Source: Georgenia thermotolerans (GTDB lineage: Bacteria; Actinomycetota; Actinomycetes; Actinomycetales; Actinomycetaceae). Taken from it: a stretch of 63,300 nucleotides of DNA. The notes under the pieces were generated by a model that was not told the origin of the DNA, did not search any database, and saw only the letters and a program-made list of their open reading frames with translations. Within the stretch, counting starts at the first letter, position 1. Each line of letters begins with the position of its first letter. Positions 1 to 10,000 of the stretch are shown one piece after another. The stretch covers positions 1-63,300 of the forward strand of contig NZ_VUKF01000026.1 of assembly GCF_009193185.1 (NCBI RefSeq), in the 5' to 3' direction. The position numbers and the translations under genes were made by a program.

Positions 1-22
1 GGCGGCGCGCACCGCCGCCCGC

Positions 23-805
23 GTGGAGCCCGGCGCCCGGCCGGTCGGTACCGGCAACGGCCTGGGCCGGGCGGTCACCGGCCTGTCCGCCCGCCTCGCC
101 GAGCGCGACGCGGCGGCGCGCCGCCTACGCCGCGTGCGCCTGGCCGTGGCGGCCGGCGTCGTCGTCCTGCTCGGCGCCGTCGCCTGGGCGCTGCTCGTCT
201 CCCCGCTGCTCGCCCTGCGCGCGGACCAGATCGACGTGCGCCTCACCGGCACCACGGTCGACGAGGCCGAGGTCCGCGACGTCCTCGCCCCGGCGGTGGG
301 CACGCCGCTGCTGCGGGTCGGTGCGGCCGGGCTGGCCGAGCGCCTGGGGCGGATCACGGAGGTCGAGCACGCCGAGGTCGTCCGCGCCTGGCCGCACGGC
401 CTGACCGTGCGGGTCACCGCGCGCGAGCCGGTGGCCGCCGCGCCGGCGCCCGAGGGCGGCTGGGCGCTCGTGGACGGCGACGGCGTGCGCGTCGGGTCGG
501 TCGGCGCGGTGCCCGAGGGGCTGCCCGAGGTGACCGTCCCGCTGGGCGACAGCGCCGAGACGGCCCCCGCCCTGCACGCCGTGCTCGGCGTGCTCGCCGC
601 GCTGCCCGGGGACCTCCTCGGGCAGGTGGCCCAGGCCGGGGCCACCGGCACCGCGCAGGTGACCCTCACCCTCGACGACGGCGCCACCGTGCGGTGGGGG
701 AGCGCGGAGGAGAACGAGCTCAAGGCCGAGGTGCTGCGCGTGCTGCGCCAGCAGCCGGCGGGCGTGTACGACGTGAGCGTGCCCCGCTCACCGACCACCG
801 AATGA
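23..805 (+). CDS. ftsQ: Cell division protein FtsQ (5' end may lie upstream of window)
   Basis: FtsQ is a bitopic membrane protein of the divisome that links early and late division proteins through its extracytoplasmic POTRA domain. The protein shows an Arg-rich cytoplasmic N-terminus, one membrane segment at about residues 40-66 (VVVLLGAVAWALLVSPLLAL), then a POTRA-like domain (about 70-140) and a beta-rich FtsQ domain ending near residue 250. It directly precedes ftsZ, as in most actinobacterial dcw clusters. The GTG at 23 is only the first start visible. The frame is open to the window edge, so the real start may be upstream. Identification is strong from topology and position; the start is uncertain. 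Confidence 0.88.
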   Translation: MEPGARPVGTGNGLGRAVTGLSARLAERDAAARRLRRVRLAVAAGVVVLLGAVAWALLVSPLLALRADQIDVRLTGTTVDEAEVRDVLAPAVGTPLLRVGAAGLAERLGRITEVEHAEVVRAWPHGLTVRVTAREPVAAAPAPEGGWALVDGDGVRVGSVGAVPEGLPEVTVPLGDSAETAPALHAVLGVLAALPGDLLGQVAQAGATGTAQVTLTLDDGATVRWGSAEENELKAEVLRVLRQQPAGVYDVSVPRSPTTE

Positions 806-926
806 CCGGGCGACCGGGCGCCGGGAGAGGCGCGCGCCACACGACGCGCGACACACCTGGCGCGGTGATTGCCCCGTCCCAGCCGGGCACCTAGCGTCCT
901 GGTTGGGCACCAAATGACATAAGTCT

Positions 927-951
927 AACCCTGAAGTAGAGGTTGAGGGTT
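927..951 (+). promoter_or_regulatory. Dyad in the ftsZ leader
   Basis: The 177-bp gap between ftsQ and ftsZ contains an imperfect hairpin: AACCCTGAA (927-935) pairs with TTGAGGGTT (943-951) with one G-G mismatch and a 7-nt loop. It ends about 18 nt before the ftsZ ribosome site (GAGAGGG, 970-976). A similar AACCCT..AGGGTT dyad before ftsZ is familiar in actinobacteria, which is recalled rather than checked here. A promoter is likely just upstream in the more AT-rich stretch 912-926, but no clear -35/-10 pair is visible. Confidence 0.4.
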
Positions 952-982
952 GGGCTCGGGAAAGACGACGAGAGGGACCGAC

Positions 983-2248
983 GTGGCGGCACCGCAGAAC
1001 TACCTGGCAGTGATCAAGGTGGTGGGCATCGGCGGTGGCGGCGTGAACGCCGTCAACCGGATGATCGAGGTCGGTCTGAAGGGCGTCGAGTTCATCGCCG
1101 TCAACACCGACGCCCAGGCCCTCCTGATGTCCGACGCCGACGTCAAGCTCGACGTCGGCCGCGAGCTCACCCGCGGGCTGGGCGCCGGGGCCGACCCCGA
1201 GGTCGGCAAGAAGGCCGCCGAGGACCACGCGGAGGAGATCGAGGAGGTCCTGCGCGGGGCCGACATGGTCTTCGTCACCGCCGGCGAGGGCGGCGGCACC
1301 GGCACCGGCGGCGCGCCGGTCGTGGCCCGCATCGCCCGCTCCCTCGGTGCCCTGACCATCGGCGTCGTCACCCGCCCGTTCACCTTCGAGGGCCGGCGGC
1401 GCGGCGTGCAGGCCGAGTCCGGCATCGAGGCGCTGCGCGCCGAGGTCGACACCCTCATCGTCATCCCGAACGACCGCCTGCTCTCCATCAGCGACCGCAG
1501 CGTGTCGGTGCTCGACGCCTTCAAGTCCGCCGACCAGGTGCTCCTCTCCGGTGTCCAGGGCATCACCGACCTGATCACCACCCCGGGCCTCATCAACCTC
1601 GACTTCGCCGACGTCAAGTCCGTCATGCAGGGCGCCGGCAGCGCGCTCATGGGCATCGGCTCCGCCCGCGGGGAGGACCGCGCGGTGCAGGCCTCCGAGC
1701 TGGCGATCTCCTCGCCGCTGCTCGAGGCGAGCATCGACGGCGCCCACGGCGTGCTGCTGTCCATCCAGGGCGGCTCCGACCTCGGCCTGTTCGAGATCCA
1801 CGAGGCGGCCCGGCTGGTGCAGGAGGCCGCCCACCCCGAGGCGAACATCATCTTCGGCGCCGTCATCGACGACGCCCTCGGCGACGAGGTGCGCGTCACC
1901 GTCATCGCGGCCGGCTTCGACGACGGCAGCGGCCCCTCCGGATCGACGGCCAAGCTCGGCGGCCGCGCCCCGGTCGCCCCGCCGCAGGTGCTCGCCCCCG
2001 CCACGGTCACGCCCAGCGCCCCCACCCCCGAGCCGGCCGAGCCCGCTCACCGCGCGGCCCCGGTGGCCGAGGAGCCGACGATCGTCGCGCCCTCGCCCGC
2101 CACCGCCGCGCCGGGGGAGCAGGTGCCCGCCTTCATCGGCGACGGCGAGTTCCAGCGCAGCCGTTCCTTCGAGGTGCCGCGGGTCTTCGACGAGGAGCCG
2201 GCCCGCCGGCGCGACGAGGACCTGGACATCCCCGACTTCCTCAAGTGA
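983..2248 (+). CDS. ftsZ: Cell division protein FtsZ
   Basis: Tubulin-like GTPase that polymerises into the Z-ring at midcell. The GTP-binding signature GGGTGTGG lies at residues 103-110, the same numbering as in E. coli, and the T7 synergy loop NLDFAD is at 205-210. A Pro/Ala-rich linker of about 100 residues leads to the C-terminal tail [10 protein letters not shown], the conserved peptide that binds SepF and other partners. I chose GTG 983 ([10 protein letters not shown]) because it follows GAGAGGG at 970-976 and gives the conserved actinobacterial N-terminus; an in-frame start at 950 has no such support. The total of 421 residues is normal. pgeF follows at once. Confidence 0.98.
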   Translation: MAAPQNYLAVIKVVGIGGGGVNAVNRMIEVGLKGVEFIAVNTDAQALLMSDADVKLDVGRELTRGLGAGADPEVGKKAAEDHAEEIEEVLRGADMVFVTAGEGGGTGTGGAPVVARIARSLGALTIGVVTRPFTFEGRRRGVQAESGIEALRAEVDTLIVIPNDRLLSISDRSVSVLDAFKSADQVLLSGVQGITDLITTPGLINLDFADVKSVMQGAGSALMGIGSARGEDRAVQASELAISSPLLEASIDGAHGVLLSIQGGSDLGLFEIHEAARLVQEAAHPEANIIFGAVIDDALGDEVRVTVIAAGFDDGSGPSGSTAKLGGRAPVAPPQVLAPATVTPSAPTPEPAEPAHRAAPVAEEPTIVAPSPATAAPGEQVPAFIGDGEFQRSRSFEVPRVFDEEPARRRDEDLDIPDFLK

Positions 2249-2265
2249 GCCCGGCGGAGGACCTC

Positions 2266-3030
2266 GTGCAGCTCCTCCCCGCCGACCTCGGTCCCGGCGC
2301 GCGCGGTGGTTTCACCGCGCGCGCCGGCGGCGTCTCCGGGGGACCGTTCGCCGGCGAGACCGGCGGCGGGCTCAACCTCGGGCTGCACGTGGGCGACGAC
2401 CCGGCCGCCGTGCTCGCCAACCGGGAGCGGGTGGCCGCCGCGCTCGGCGCGCCGGTGGGCTGGATGGACCAGGTGCACGGCGCCGTCGTCCGTGTCCTCG
2501 ACGGCGCCCCCGACCCGCGCACCGAGGGCGAGTGCGACGGGCTGGTCGCCCGCGCCGGGACCGCCGGCCCGGTCGCCGCCGGGGTGCTGGTCGCCGACTG
2601 CGTGCCGGTCCTGCTCGCCGCCGCCGACGGGTCCGCCGTGGCGGCCGTCCACGTCGGGCGGCAGGGGCTGGTGCGCGGGGTGCTGCCCGCCGCGCTCGAC
2701 CGACTCGCCGAGCTCGGCGTGCCGGCCGCGGCCCTGCACGCCGCCGTCGGGCCGAGCATCTGCGGGCGCTGCTACGAGGTGCCCGCCGCGCTGCGCGAGG
2801 ACGTGGCCGCCCAGGTCCCCGGCACGGCGACGACGACGGCGTGGGGCACCCCGGCCCTGGACCTGCCCGCCGGCGTGCTCGGCCAGCTGGCCGCCCGGGG
2901 CGTCACCCGGGTGCACCACCTCGCGGCGTGCACCCGCGAGGACGAGCGCTTCTACTCCTACCGCCGCGCCGGCGAGCGCGAGGCCGGCACCACCGGCCGC
3001 TTCGCCGGGGTGGTCCGCACCGCCGCCTGA
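2266..3030 (+). CDS. pgeF: Peptidoglycan editing factor PgeF (laccase-domain, YfiH/YlmD family)
   Basis: Cytoplasmic enzyme of the Cu-oxidase_4/YfiH family. Members purge wrongly built UDP-MurNAc intermediates and also show purine nucleoside or phenol oxidase activity in vitro. Family marks are GFTARAGGVS near the start, MDQVHG (metal-ligand His), VADCVPVLL (Cys ligand) and GPSICGRCYEV. The third His-containing motif, usually AVHAGWRG, reads AVHVGRQG here: the His is kept and the Trp is lost. The start at GTG 2266 has GGAGG at 2256-2260; a GTG at 2245 overlapping the ftsZ stop is the alternative. Position between ftsZ and sepF is standard for actinobacteria. Length is 254 residues. Confidence 0.9.
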   Translation: MQLLPADLGPGARGGFTARAGGVSGGPFAGETGGGLNLGLHVGDDPAAVLANRERVAAALGAPVGWMDQVHGAVVRVLDGAPDPRTEGECDGLVARAGTAGPVAAGVLVADCVPVLLAAADGSAVAAVHVGRQGLVRGVLPAALDRLAELGVPAAALHAAVGPSICGRCYEVPAALREDVAAQVPGTATTTAWGTPALDLPAGVLGQLAARGVTRVHHLAACTREDERFYSYRRAGEREAGTTGRFAGVVRTAA

Positions 3031-3035
3031 GGCCG

Positions 3036-3056
3036 GGCCCCGCCGGCGGCGGGGCC
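3036..3056 (+). terminator. Hairpin after pgeF
   Basis: A perfect 9-bp stem, GGCCCCGCC (3036-3044) with GGCGGGGCC (3048-3056) and a 3-nt loop, begins 6 nt after the pgeF stop. There is no T-tract, as is common for terminators in very GC-rich actinobacteria. It separates ftsZ-pgeF from sepF, which has a TAGCGT -10-like hexamer at 3120-3125. Confidence 0.5.
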
Positions 3057-3184
3057 GTCGCCGCGGCCCGGCGCCGCGACACGCCGTCCGGCGTGCGATG
3101 ACGGCCGGTGGCGCTGGTCTAGCGTCGGAACGAGCGGTACGGCGTGACCCGACGTCCTGCCGGGATGAGCGACGAGGAGCAGCG

Positions 3185-3673
3185 ATGGCCGGAACGATGC
3201 GCAAGATGATGGAGTACCTCTCCCTGGCCGAGCCGGAGGACGAGCTGTACGAGGACGGCCCCGAGGCCGAGGGCTACCGCGAGGAGGAGGACGTGCGGAC
3301 CGAGGTCACCGAGCGCGCCGAGCACCGCGCCGAGGTCACCCCCATCTCCCGCGCCGTGGCGCTGCACACCGAGGAGCCCGCCGCCGTGGAGGACCTGCGA
3401 CGCATCGTCACCGTCCACCCCGCCACCTACAATGAGGCGCGGGTGATCGGGGAGGCCTTCCGGGAGGGCACGCCGGTCATCATGAACCTCACCGGCATGA
3501 GCGAGAGCGAGGCCAAGCGGATGGTCGACTTCGCGGCGGGGCTGGTCTTCGGGCTGCACGGCGCGATCGAGCGGGTGACCAACCGGGTGTTCCTCCTCTC
3601 GCCGGCCACCGTCGAGGTTGAGTCCGACCGTGCCGACGAGCGGATCCCCGGCCGCTTCTTCAACCAGAGCTGA
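3185..3673 (+). CDS. sepF: Cell division protein SepF
   Basis: SepF is the FtsZ membrane anchor and bundler of Gram-positive bacteria. The N-terminus (MAGTMRKMMEYLSLAE) matches the membrane-binding amphipathic helix. An acidic linker (residues 15-45) follows, then the globular SepF domain from about residue 60, with PATYNEARVIGEAFREG, PVIMNLTGM and the FAAGLVFGLHGAIERV dimer helix. The protein has 162 residues. A GAGGAG ribosome site at 3174-3179 supports ATG 3185. It is followed after 5 nt by the YggT gene, so the two are probably co-transcribed. Confidence 0.96.
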   Translation: MAGTMRKMMEYLSLAEPEDELYEDGPEAEGYREEEDVRTEVTERAEHRAEVTPISRAVALHTEEPAAVEDLRRIVTVHPATYNEARVIGEAFREGTPVIMNLTGMSESEAKRMVDFAAGLVFGLHGAIERVTNRVFLLSPATVEVESDRADERIPGRFFNQS

Positions 3674-3678
3674 GTTGT

Positions 3679-3972
3679 GTGAGCATCTTCTTCGAGATTC
3701 TTGCTTTTCTGCTTCTGCTGTACATGCTCGTCCTCGTGGCGAGGCTGGTCTTCGACTGGATCCAGGTCTTCGCGCGCAGCTGGCGGCCCACCGGCGTCGT
3801 GCTCGTGATCGCCAACGTGATCTACTCGCTGACCGATCCGCCCCTGCGGTTCCTGCGGCGCCTCATCCCGCCGCTGCGCATCGGGCAGATCTCCATCGAC
3901 CTGGGCTTCCTCATCCTGTTCATCGCCGTGTCGTTCCTGAGGAACATCGCGGCGGTTCTCGCGGCGAGCTGA
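3679..3972 (+). CDS. YggT family membrane protein
   Basis: Small 97-residue protein with two hydrophobic stretches, at about residues 3-24 (FFEILAFLLLLYMLVLVARL) and 74-95 (LGFLILFIAVSFLRNIAAVL), separated by a loop containing DPPLRFLRRLIPP. This is the YggT (DUF167-neighbour) architecture. Members sit beside sepF and divIVA in most Gram-positives and are thought to act in division or envelope homeostasis, but the molecular function is not established. The start is GTG 3679, tightly coupled to sepF. Confidence 0.9.
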   Translation: MSIFFEILAFLLLLYMLVLVARLVFDWIQVFARSWRPTGVVLVIANVIYSLTDPPLRFLRRLIPPLRIGQISIDLGFLILFIAVSFLRNIAAVLAAS

Positions 3973-4077
3973 CTGATACTCTCAGCCGACACCCGCCGCC
4001 GATGGTCCGCTACGGTTTGCTCCGTGAGTGGGGACCAGGGCTCACGACCGAACGACACGACACCGAGGTGACGATCC

Positions 4078-4686
4078 ATGGCGCTGCTCACGGCAGACGA
4101 CGTCCTCAACAAGAAGTTCCAGCCCACGAAGTTCCGTGAGGGCTACGACCAGGACGAGGTCGACGACTTTCTCGACGAGGTGGTCAACACCCTGCGGGTG
4201 GTGAGCGGCGAGAACGAGGAGCTCAAGGCCAAGCTGGCCGCCGCCGAGCGTCGTGTCGCGGAGCTGAGCCGGGGCGAGGGCGCCGAGGCCCCCGCCCGCC
4301 CGGCCCCCCAGGCCCAGCCGGCACCCGCGCCGGCCCCGGCCCCGGCAGCGGCCCCCGCGCCGGCCGCGGCGGGTGCGTCCGAGCCCGAGTCCGCCACCGG
4401 GATGCTCGCCCTGGCCCAGCGCCTGCACGACGAGTACGTGCGCAACGGCAAGGAGGAGGGCGACCGCATCATCTCCGAGGCCCAGATCGAGGGGCAGCGG
4501 ATCATCAAGGAGGCCGAGGACCAGCACAACCGGACCCTCACCCAGCTCGAGCAGGAGCGTTCGCTCCTCGAGCGCAAGATCGACGAGCTGCGCACCTTCG
4601 AGCGCGACTACCGCACCCGCCTGAAGAGCTACCTCGAGTCGCTGCTGAGCAACGTCGAGGGCGGCGCCAAGGCCGAGGCGCTCTGA
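4078..4686 (+). CDS. divIVA: Polar growth protein DivIVA (Wag31)
   Basis: Coiled-coil scaffold that marks negatively curved membrane at cell poles and septa and directs apical wall growth in actinobacteria. The N-terminus (LTADDVLNKKFQPTKFREGY) is the conserved lipid-binding domain, followed by a first coiled coil to about residue 65. A Pro/Ala linker rich in PAPAP repeats (about 75-100) leads to a second coiled coil, about 110-195. The 202 residues are shorter than mycobacterial Wag31, mainly in the linker. The start at ATG 4078 follows GAGGTGA at 4064-4070. It ends the division cluster and has its own strong terminator. Confidence 0.96.
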   Translation: MALLTADDVLNKKFQPTKFREGYDQDEVDDFLDEVVNTLRVVSGENEELKAKLAAAERRVAELSRGEGAEAPARPAPQAQPAPAPAPAPAAAPAPAAAGASEPESATGMLALAQRLHDEYVRNGKEEGDRIISEAQIEGQRIIKEAEDQHNRTLTQLEQERSLLERKIDELRTFERDYRTRLKSYLESLLSNVEGGAKAEAL

Positions 4687-4702
4687 CGTCCCTCTGACGA
4701 CA

Positions 4703-4733
4703 GGCGGCGACGACCCGGCGGGTCGTCGCCGCC
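4703..4733 (+). terminator. Terminator hairpin after divIVA
   Basis: A perfect 14-bp stem, GGCGGCGACGACCC (4703-4716) pairing with 4720-4733 across a GGC loop, is followed by the modest T-containing tail GTCGTTCGT. It lies 17 nt after the divIVA stop and 25 nt before lspA. Confidence 0.75.
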
Positions 4734-4757
4734 GTCGTTCGTGGGACACTTCCCGGG

Positions 4758-5414
4758 ATGGAAAAGCAGCCTCAGACCCCCGCCGTGGCGCCCGCGCGCC
4801 GGCGGCGCCTCCTCGCCCTCCTCGTGGGGCTCGGCGTCGTCGTCTTCGCCGTCGACCAGGTCACCAAGTACCTCGCCGAGCAGCGCCTGGTGTCCGGCAC
4901 GCTCACGCCGTTGCTCGGGGACCTGCTGGGGCTGCAGCTGGTTTACAACCCCGGCGCCGCGTTCTCGCTCGCGACCGGGATGACGTGGATCTTCACCCTC
5001 GTCTCCGTCGTCGTCGTGGTGGTCGTGGTCCGCATCTCGCGGCGGCTGGGCTCCCTCGGGTGGGCCCTGGCCCTGGGCCTGCTGCTGGGCGGGTGCCTGG
5101 GCAACCTCTACGACCGCCTCTTCCGCGAGCCGGGCTTCGCCGTCGGGCACGTGGTGGACTTCATCAGCTACGCCGGGTACTTCGTCGGCAACGTCGCCGA
5201 CATCGCCATCGTCGGTGCGGCCGTCGCCGTCGCGCTGCTGGCGGTGCTGGGCCGGGAGGTGGACGGCACCCGGGCGCACGGCCGGGCCGCGGACGACGGC
5301 GCCGCGGACGGCGCCACCGCGGGCGACGCCCCGGGCGTCGACGACGCCGCGCCGGGTAAGGACCTTCCCTCCGCCACCGACACCGAGGCCCACGGGGGGA
5401 GCGCGCGTGCCTGA
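4758..5414 (+). CDS. lspA: Lipoprotein signal peptidase (signal peptidase II)
   Basis: Inner-membrane aspartic protease that cleaves prolipoprotein signal peptides after lipidation. Four hydrophobic segments are visible between about residues 20 and 165. The catalytic aspartates are in GNLYDR (Asp119) and NVADIAI (Asp148), with the conserved N-x-G motif in VYNPGAAFS. The protein is 218 residues, longer than usual because of a 50-residue Asp/Ala-rich hydrophilic tail (about 168-218) that is not part of the fold and may be disordered. The downstream pseudouridine synthase starts inside its last codons. The window encodes at least one likely substrate, the lipoprotein protease at 24981-25703. 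Confidence 0.95.
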   Translation: MEKQPQTPAVAPARRRRLLALLVGLGVVVFAVDQVTKYLAEQRLVSGTLTPLLGDLLGLQLVYNPGAAFSLATGMTWIFTLVSVVVVVVVVRISRRLGSLGWALALGLLLGGCLGNLYDRLFREPGFAVGHVVDFISYAGYFVGNVADIAIVGAAVAVALLAVLGREVDGTRAHGRAADDGAADGATAGDAPGVDDAAPGKDLPSATDTEAHGGSARA

Positions 5415-6342
5415 GGTGCGGTCGCTGCCGGTGCCCGACGGGCTGGGGGGGGAGCGGGTCGACGCCGCCCTGGCGCGCCTGCTCGGGCTCTCGCGCACCC
5501 GGGCTGCCGAGCTGGCCGCGGCCGGGCACGTCACCCTCGACGGGCGCCAGCTCGGCAAGTCCGACCGGCTGGTGGCCGACGCGTGGCTCGAGGTCACCCT
5601 GCCCGACGTCGCCGCGCCGGCCGCCGCCGCGCCGCAGCCGGTGCCGGGGATGGGCATCGTCTACGAGGACGACGACGTCGTCGTCGTCGACAAGCCGGTG
5701 GGGGTGGCCGCCCACCCCAGCCCGGGCTGGGACGGGCCCACCGTGGTCGGGGCGCTGGCCGCCGCCGGCCACCGCATCTCCACCTCCGGGGCGGCCGAGC
5801 GTCAGGGCGTGGTGCACCGCCTCGACGTGGGCACCTCCGGGCTGATGGTCGTGGCCAAGTCCGAGCGGGCCTACACCGTGCTCAAGCGGGCGTTCAAGGA
5901 GCGCACGGTGGACAAGGTCTACCACGCGCTCGTGCAGGGCCATCCCGACCCCTCCACCGGCACCATCGACGCGCCCATCGGGCGCCACCCCACCCACGAC
6001 TACAAGATGGCCGTCGTCGCCGGCGGCAAGGACTCGGTCACCCACTACGAGACCCTCGAGGCGATGCCCGGCGCGTCGCTGCTCGAGGTGCACCTGGAGA
6101 CCGGGCGCACCCACCAGATCCGGGTGCACATGGCCGCGGTGCGCCACCCCTGCCTGGGCGACGTCACCTACGGCGCCGACCCGCGCCTGGCCGAGCGGCT
6201 CGGGCTCGCCCGCCAGTGGCTGCACGCGGTCCGGCTGGGCTTCGAGCACCCCGCCACCGGGCGGTGGCTGGAGGTGACCAGCCCCTACCCCGAGGACCTG
6301 GAGCGGGCGCTGGAGACGATGCGGGAAGGGAGCTACCGGTGA
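5407..6342 (+). CDS. RluA/RluD family 23S rRNA pseudouridine synthase
   Basis: Converts uridines to pseudouridine in structured RNA. The order is an N-terminal S4 RNA-binding domain (about residues 10-65, [20 protein letters not shown]), then the catalytic core with the RluA signature [12 protein letters not shown], whose Asp140 is the nucleophile. [12 protein letters not shown] follows. Translation is probably coupled to lspA: GTG 5407 overlaps the lspA end by 8 nt. The lspA-rluD pairing is typical of actinobacteria and Firmicutes. Target positions cannot be read from the sequence, so I leave the symbol open although rluD is the likely orthologue. Confidence 0.93.
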   Translation: MPEVRSLPVPDGLGGERVDAALARLLGLSRTRAAELAAAGHVTLDGRQLGKSDRLVADAWLEVTLPDVAAPAAAAPQPVPGMGIVYEDDDVVVVDKPVGVAAHPSPGWDGPTVVGALAAAGHRISTSGAAERQGVVHRLDVGTSGLMVVAKSERAYTVLKRAFKERTVDKVYHALVQGHPDPSTGTIDAPIGRHPTHDYKMAVVAGGKDSVTHYETLEAMPGASLLEVHLETGRTHQIRVHMAAVRHPCLGDVTYGADPRLAERLGLARQWLHAVRLGFEHPATGRWLEVTSPYPEDLERALETMREGSYR

Positions 6343-6914
6343 GCGCGGACCGACCGATGGTGGACGATGCCGCCCTGCTCCGCGACGCCCCGGCGCTGGA
6401 CGACGCCGCGGTGCTCGACGACGGCGCCGCGAGCGGGGTCGCCGTCGTGCGCGTGACCACCCGCGCCCAGCTCGAGCAGGCCTGGCGGGTGCGGACGGAG
6501 GTCTTCGTCGAGGAGCAGGGCGTGCCCGTCGAGGAGGAGATCGACGCCCTCGACACCGCCGCGTCGACGACCCACGTGCTCGCCCTGGACACCGCCGGCA
6601 CGGTCCTCGGCACCGGCCGGCTGCTCAGCGACCCCGCCCATCCCGGCGAGGTGCACCTGGGCCGCCTGGCCGTGCGGGCCGCCGCCCGCGGCCGGGGCGT
6701 CGGGGCGCGCCTCGTCGTCGCCATCGAGGCCCTGGCCCTCGCCGGGCACGCGGTCCCCGACGACGCCGGCGCGCTCGCCGTGACCGTCGAGCTCTCCGCG
6801 CAGGAGCACGCCCTGGGCTTCTACCGCCGGCTGGGCTACGAGGTGCTGCCCGGCGAGCGCTACCTCGACGCCGGCATCTGGCACCGGGACATGGCCCACC
6901 GCGTCACCGGCTGA
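6339..6914 (+). CDS. GNAT family N-acetyltransferase
   Basis: Predicted acetyl-CoA-dependent acyltransferase of 191 residues. The GNAT core starts near residue 35 with the [21 protein letters not shown] motif split over the second strand, typical of the YjcF/ElaA-like branch. The acetyl-CoA pyrophosphate loop is [10 protein letters not shown], preceded by [11 protein letters not shown], and the C-terminal YRRLGYE motif is present. The first 35 residues are an Asp/Ala-rich low-complexity leader. GTG 6339 overlaps the preceding stop by 4 nt, so it is the last gene of the lspA operon. The substrate is unknown. Confidence 0.85.
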   Translation: MSADRPMVDDAALLRDAPALDDAAVLDDGAASGVAVVRVTTRAQLEQAWRVRTEVFVEEQGVPVEEEIDALDTAASTTHVLALDTAGTVLGTGRLLSDPAHPGEVHLGRLAVRAAARGRGVGARLVVAIEALALAGHAVPDDAGALAVTVELSAQEHALGFYRRLGYEVLPGERYLDAGIWHRDMAHRVTG

Positions 6915-7012
6915 CCGTCCGCCGGGCGGCGCGCCCGGGGCGCCCGACCCGCTGTGGCGCGCCCCTCCCCGGACACGCCAGCGGGTCGCCCGGGCATGTC
7001 ACCGGGGCCACC

Positions 7013-7018
7013 TAGACT
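7013..7018 (+). promoter_or_regulatory. -10 element of dnaE (leaderless start)
   Basis: TAGACT at 7013-7018 lies 7 nt before the ATG of dnaE at 7026, and no Shine-Dalgarno sequence fits between. This spacing places the transcription start at or next to the ATG, so the mRNA is probably leaderless. No convincing -35 is visible. Confidence 0.55.
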
Positions 7019-7025
7019 GGCCCGC

Positions 7026-10000
7026 ATGGCATCCGGAGGATCAGCAGACTTCGTCCACCTCCACGTGCACACCGAGTACTCGATGCTCGACGGTGCCGCC
7101 AAGCTGGACCCGCTGTTCGCCGAGGTCAACCGGCTCGGGCAGAAGGCCATCGCCATGACCGACCACGGCTACATGTTCGGTGCCTACGACTTCTGGTCCA
7201 AGGCCACCAGCGCCGGCATCAAGCCCATCGTCGGGGTCGAGGCCTACCTCACCCCCGGCACCGCCCGGGCGGACAAGACCCGGGTGCGCTGGGGCGACGA
7301 GTCCCAGGCCGACGACGACGTCTCGGCCCGCGGCTCCTACACCCACATGACGCTGCTCGCCCGCACCACCGAGGGGATGCACAACCTCTTCCGCATGGCC
7401 TCCCTCGCCTCGCTCGACGGGCAGATGGGCAAGGCCCCGCGCATGGACCGCGAGCTGCTCACCACCTACGGCAAGGGCCTGATCGCCACCACCGGGTGCC
7501 CCTCGGGGGAGGTGCAGACCCGCATCCGGCTGGGCCAGTACGAGGAGGCCCGCCGCGCCGCCGGGGAGTTCCAGGACATCTTCGGCAAGGAGAACTTCTA
7601 CATCGAGCTCATGCAGCACGGGCTGGACATCGAGTCCCGGGTGATCCCGGACCTGCTGCGCCTGTCCCAGGACATCGGCGCCCCGCTGCTGGCCACCAAC
7701 GACTCCCACTACGTCAAGGCCGAGGACCACAGCACCCACGACGCCCTGCTGTGCATCAACTCCGGCTCGGTGCTCGCCGACCCCAACCGGTTCAAGTTCA
7801 CCGGCGACACCTACTACGTGCGCTCCGCGGCGGAGATGCGCGAGGTGTGGCGCGACCACCCCGACGCGTGCGACAACACCCTCCTCGTGGCCGAGCAGTG
7901 CGACGTGCAGTTCCGCACCACGCGGGACGGCGCGAACTACATGCCGGTCTTCGAGGTCCCGCCGGGGGAGGACGAGCACTCCTGGTTCGTCAAGGAGGTC
8001 GAGCGGGGCCTGCACTACCGCTTCCCGGACGGCATCCCCGACGACGTGCGCAAGCAGGCCGAGTACGAGGTCGGGATCATCACCCAGATGGGCTTCCCGG
8101 GGTACTTCCTCGTCGTCGCCGACTACATCAAGTGGGCCAAGTCGCGCGGCATCCGCGTGGGGCCGGGCCGTGGCTCCGGCGCCGGGTCGATGGTCGCCTA
8201 CGCCATGCGCATCACCGACCTCAACCCGCTCGCCCACGGGCTGATCTTCGAGCGCTTCCTCAACCCCGACCGCGTGTCCATGCCCGACTTCGACGTCGAC
8301 TTCGACGAGCGCCGGCGCGGGGAGGTCATCGACTACGTCACCAAGAAGTACGGCGACGACCGGGTCGCCCAGGTGGTCACCTACGGCACCATCAAGGCCA
8401 AGCAGGCCCTGAAGGACTCCTCCCGCGTGCTGGGCTACCCCTACGCGATGGGGGAGAAGCTGACCAAGGCGATGCCGCCGTCGGTCATGGGCAAGGACAT
8501 CACCCTGTCCGGGATCTTCGACCCCAGCGACAAGCGCTACGCCGAGGCCGAGGAGTTCCGGCAGGTCTACAACGCCGACCCCGAGGCCCAGAAGATCGTC
8601 GCGACCGCGCAGGGCCTGGAGGGCATCAAGCGGCAGTGGGGCGTGCACGCCTGCGCCGTCATCATGTCCTCGCACCCGCTGATCGACATCATCCCGATCA
8701 TGCGCCGCCCCCAGGACGGCGCCATCATCACGCAGTTCGACTACCCGACCTGCGAGGGCCTGGGCCTGCTGAAGATGGACTTCCTGGGCCTGCGCAACCT
8801 CACCGTGCTCGGCGACGCCCTGGAGAACATCGCCTTCAACGGCAAGGAGGCGCCGGACCTCGAGCGCCTGGGCCTGGACGACCGCAAGACGTACGAGCTG
8901 CTCTCCCGCGGGGAGACCCTCGGGGTGTTCCAGCTCGATGGCGGCGGCATGCGCACCCTGCTGCGGCTCATGCGCCCGGACAACTTCGAGGACATCTCCG
9001 CCGTCGGCGCCCTGTACCGGCCCGGCCCGATGGGCGCGAACTCGCACACGAACTACGCGCTGCGCAAGAACGGCCAGCAGAAGATCGAGCCGATCCACCC
9101 CGAGCTCGAGGAGCCGCTCAAGGACATCCTGGGCACGACCTACGGCCTGATCGTCTACCAGGAGCAGGTCATGGCCATCGCGCAGAAGGTCGCCGGGTTC
9201 ACGCTCGGCCAGGCCGACCTGCTGCGCCGCGCCATGGGCAAGAAGAAGAAGTCGGAGCTGGACAAGCAGTTCGCCGGCTTCGAGGCGGGCATGCTCGAGC
9301 GCGGGTACTCCAAGGCGGCCGTCAAGACGCTCTGGGACATCCTGCTGCCCTTCTCCGACTACGCCTTCAACAAGGCGCACTCGGCCGCCTACGGCGTGGT
9401 GTCGTACTGGACCGCCTACCTCAAGGCCAACTTCCCGGTCGAGTACATGGCCGCCCTGCTCACCTCCACGCAGGACAACAAGGACAAGCTCGGGATGTAC
9501 CTGGCGGAGTGCCGCCACATGGGCATCACCGTCCTCCCGCCCGACGTCAACACCTCTGCGGCGAACTTCACCCCGGTGGGCGACGAGATCCGCTTCGGCC
9601 TGGCCGGCATCCGCAACGTCGGCGCCAACGTCGTGCAGGCGATCATCGAGGCCCGCGAGGAGAAGGGCGCCTACGCCTCCTTCAACGACTTCCTCGACAA
9701 GGTGCCGGTGGTGGTGTGCAACAAGCGCACCATCGAGTCCCTCATCAAGGCCGGCGCGTTCGACACCCTCGGGCACACCCGCCGGGCGCTGGTGGCGCGG
9801 CACGAGGAGGCGGTCGACGCCGTCGTCGACGTCAAGCGCAACGAGGCCGTGGGTCAGTTCGACCTCTTCGCGGCCCTCGGCGGCGACGACGGCGCCCCCG
9901 GGGCGGGCTTCAGCGTGGAGATCCCTGACCTGCCCGAGTGGGACAAGAAGCAGAAGCTCACCTTCGAGCGGCAGATGCTGGGGCTGTACGTCTCCGACCA

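Noticed and set aside
943-3030. One long frame covering ftsZ out of frame and pgeF
   Set aside because: The N-terminal 440 codons are an Arg-rich shadow of ftsZ. Only the part from 2266 is a real protein.
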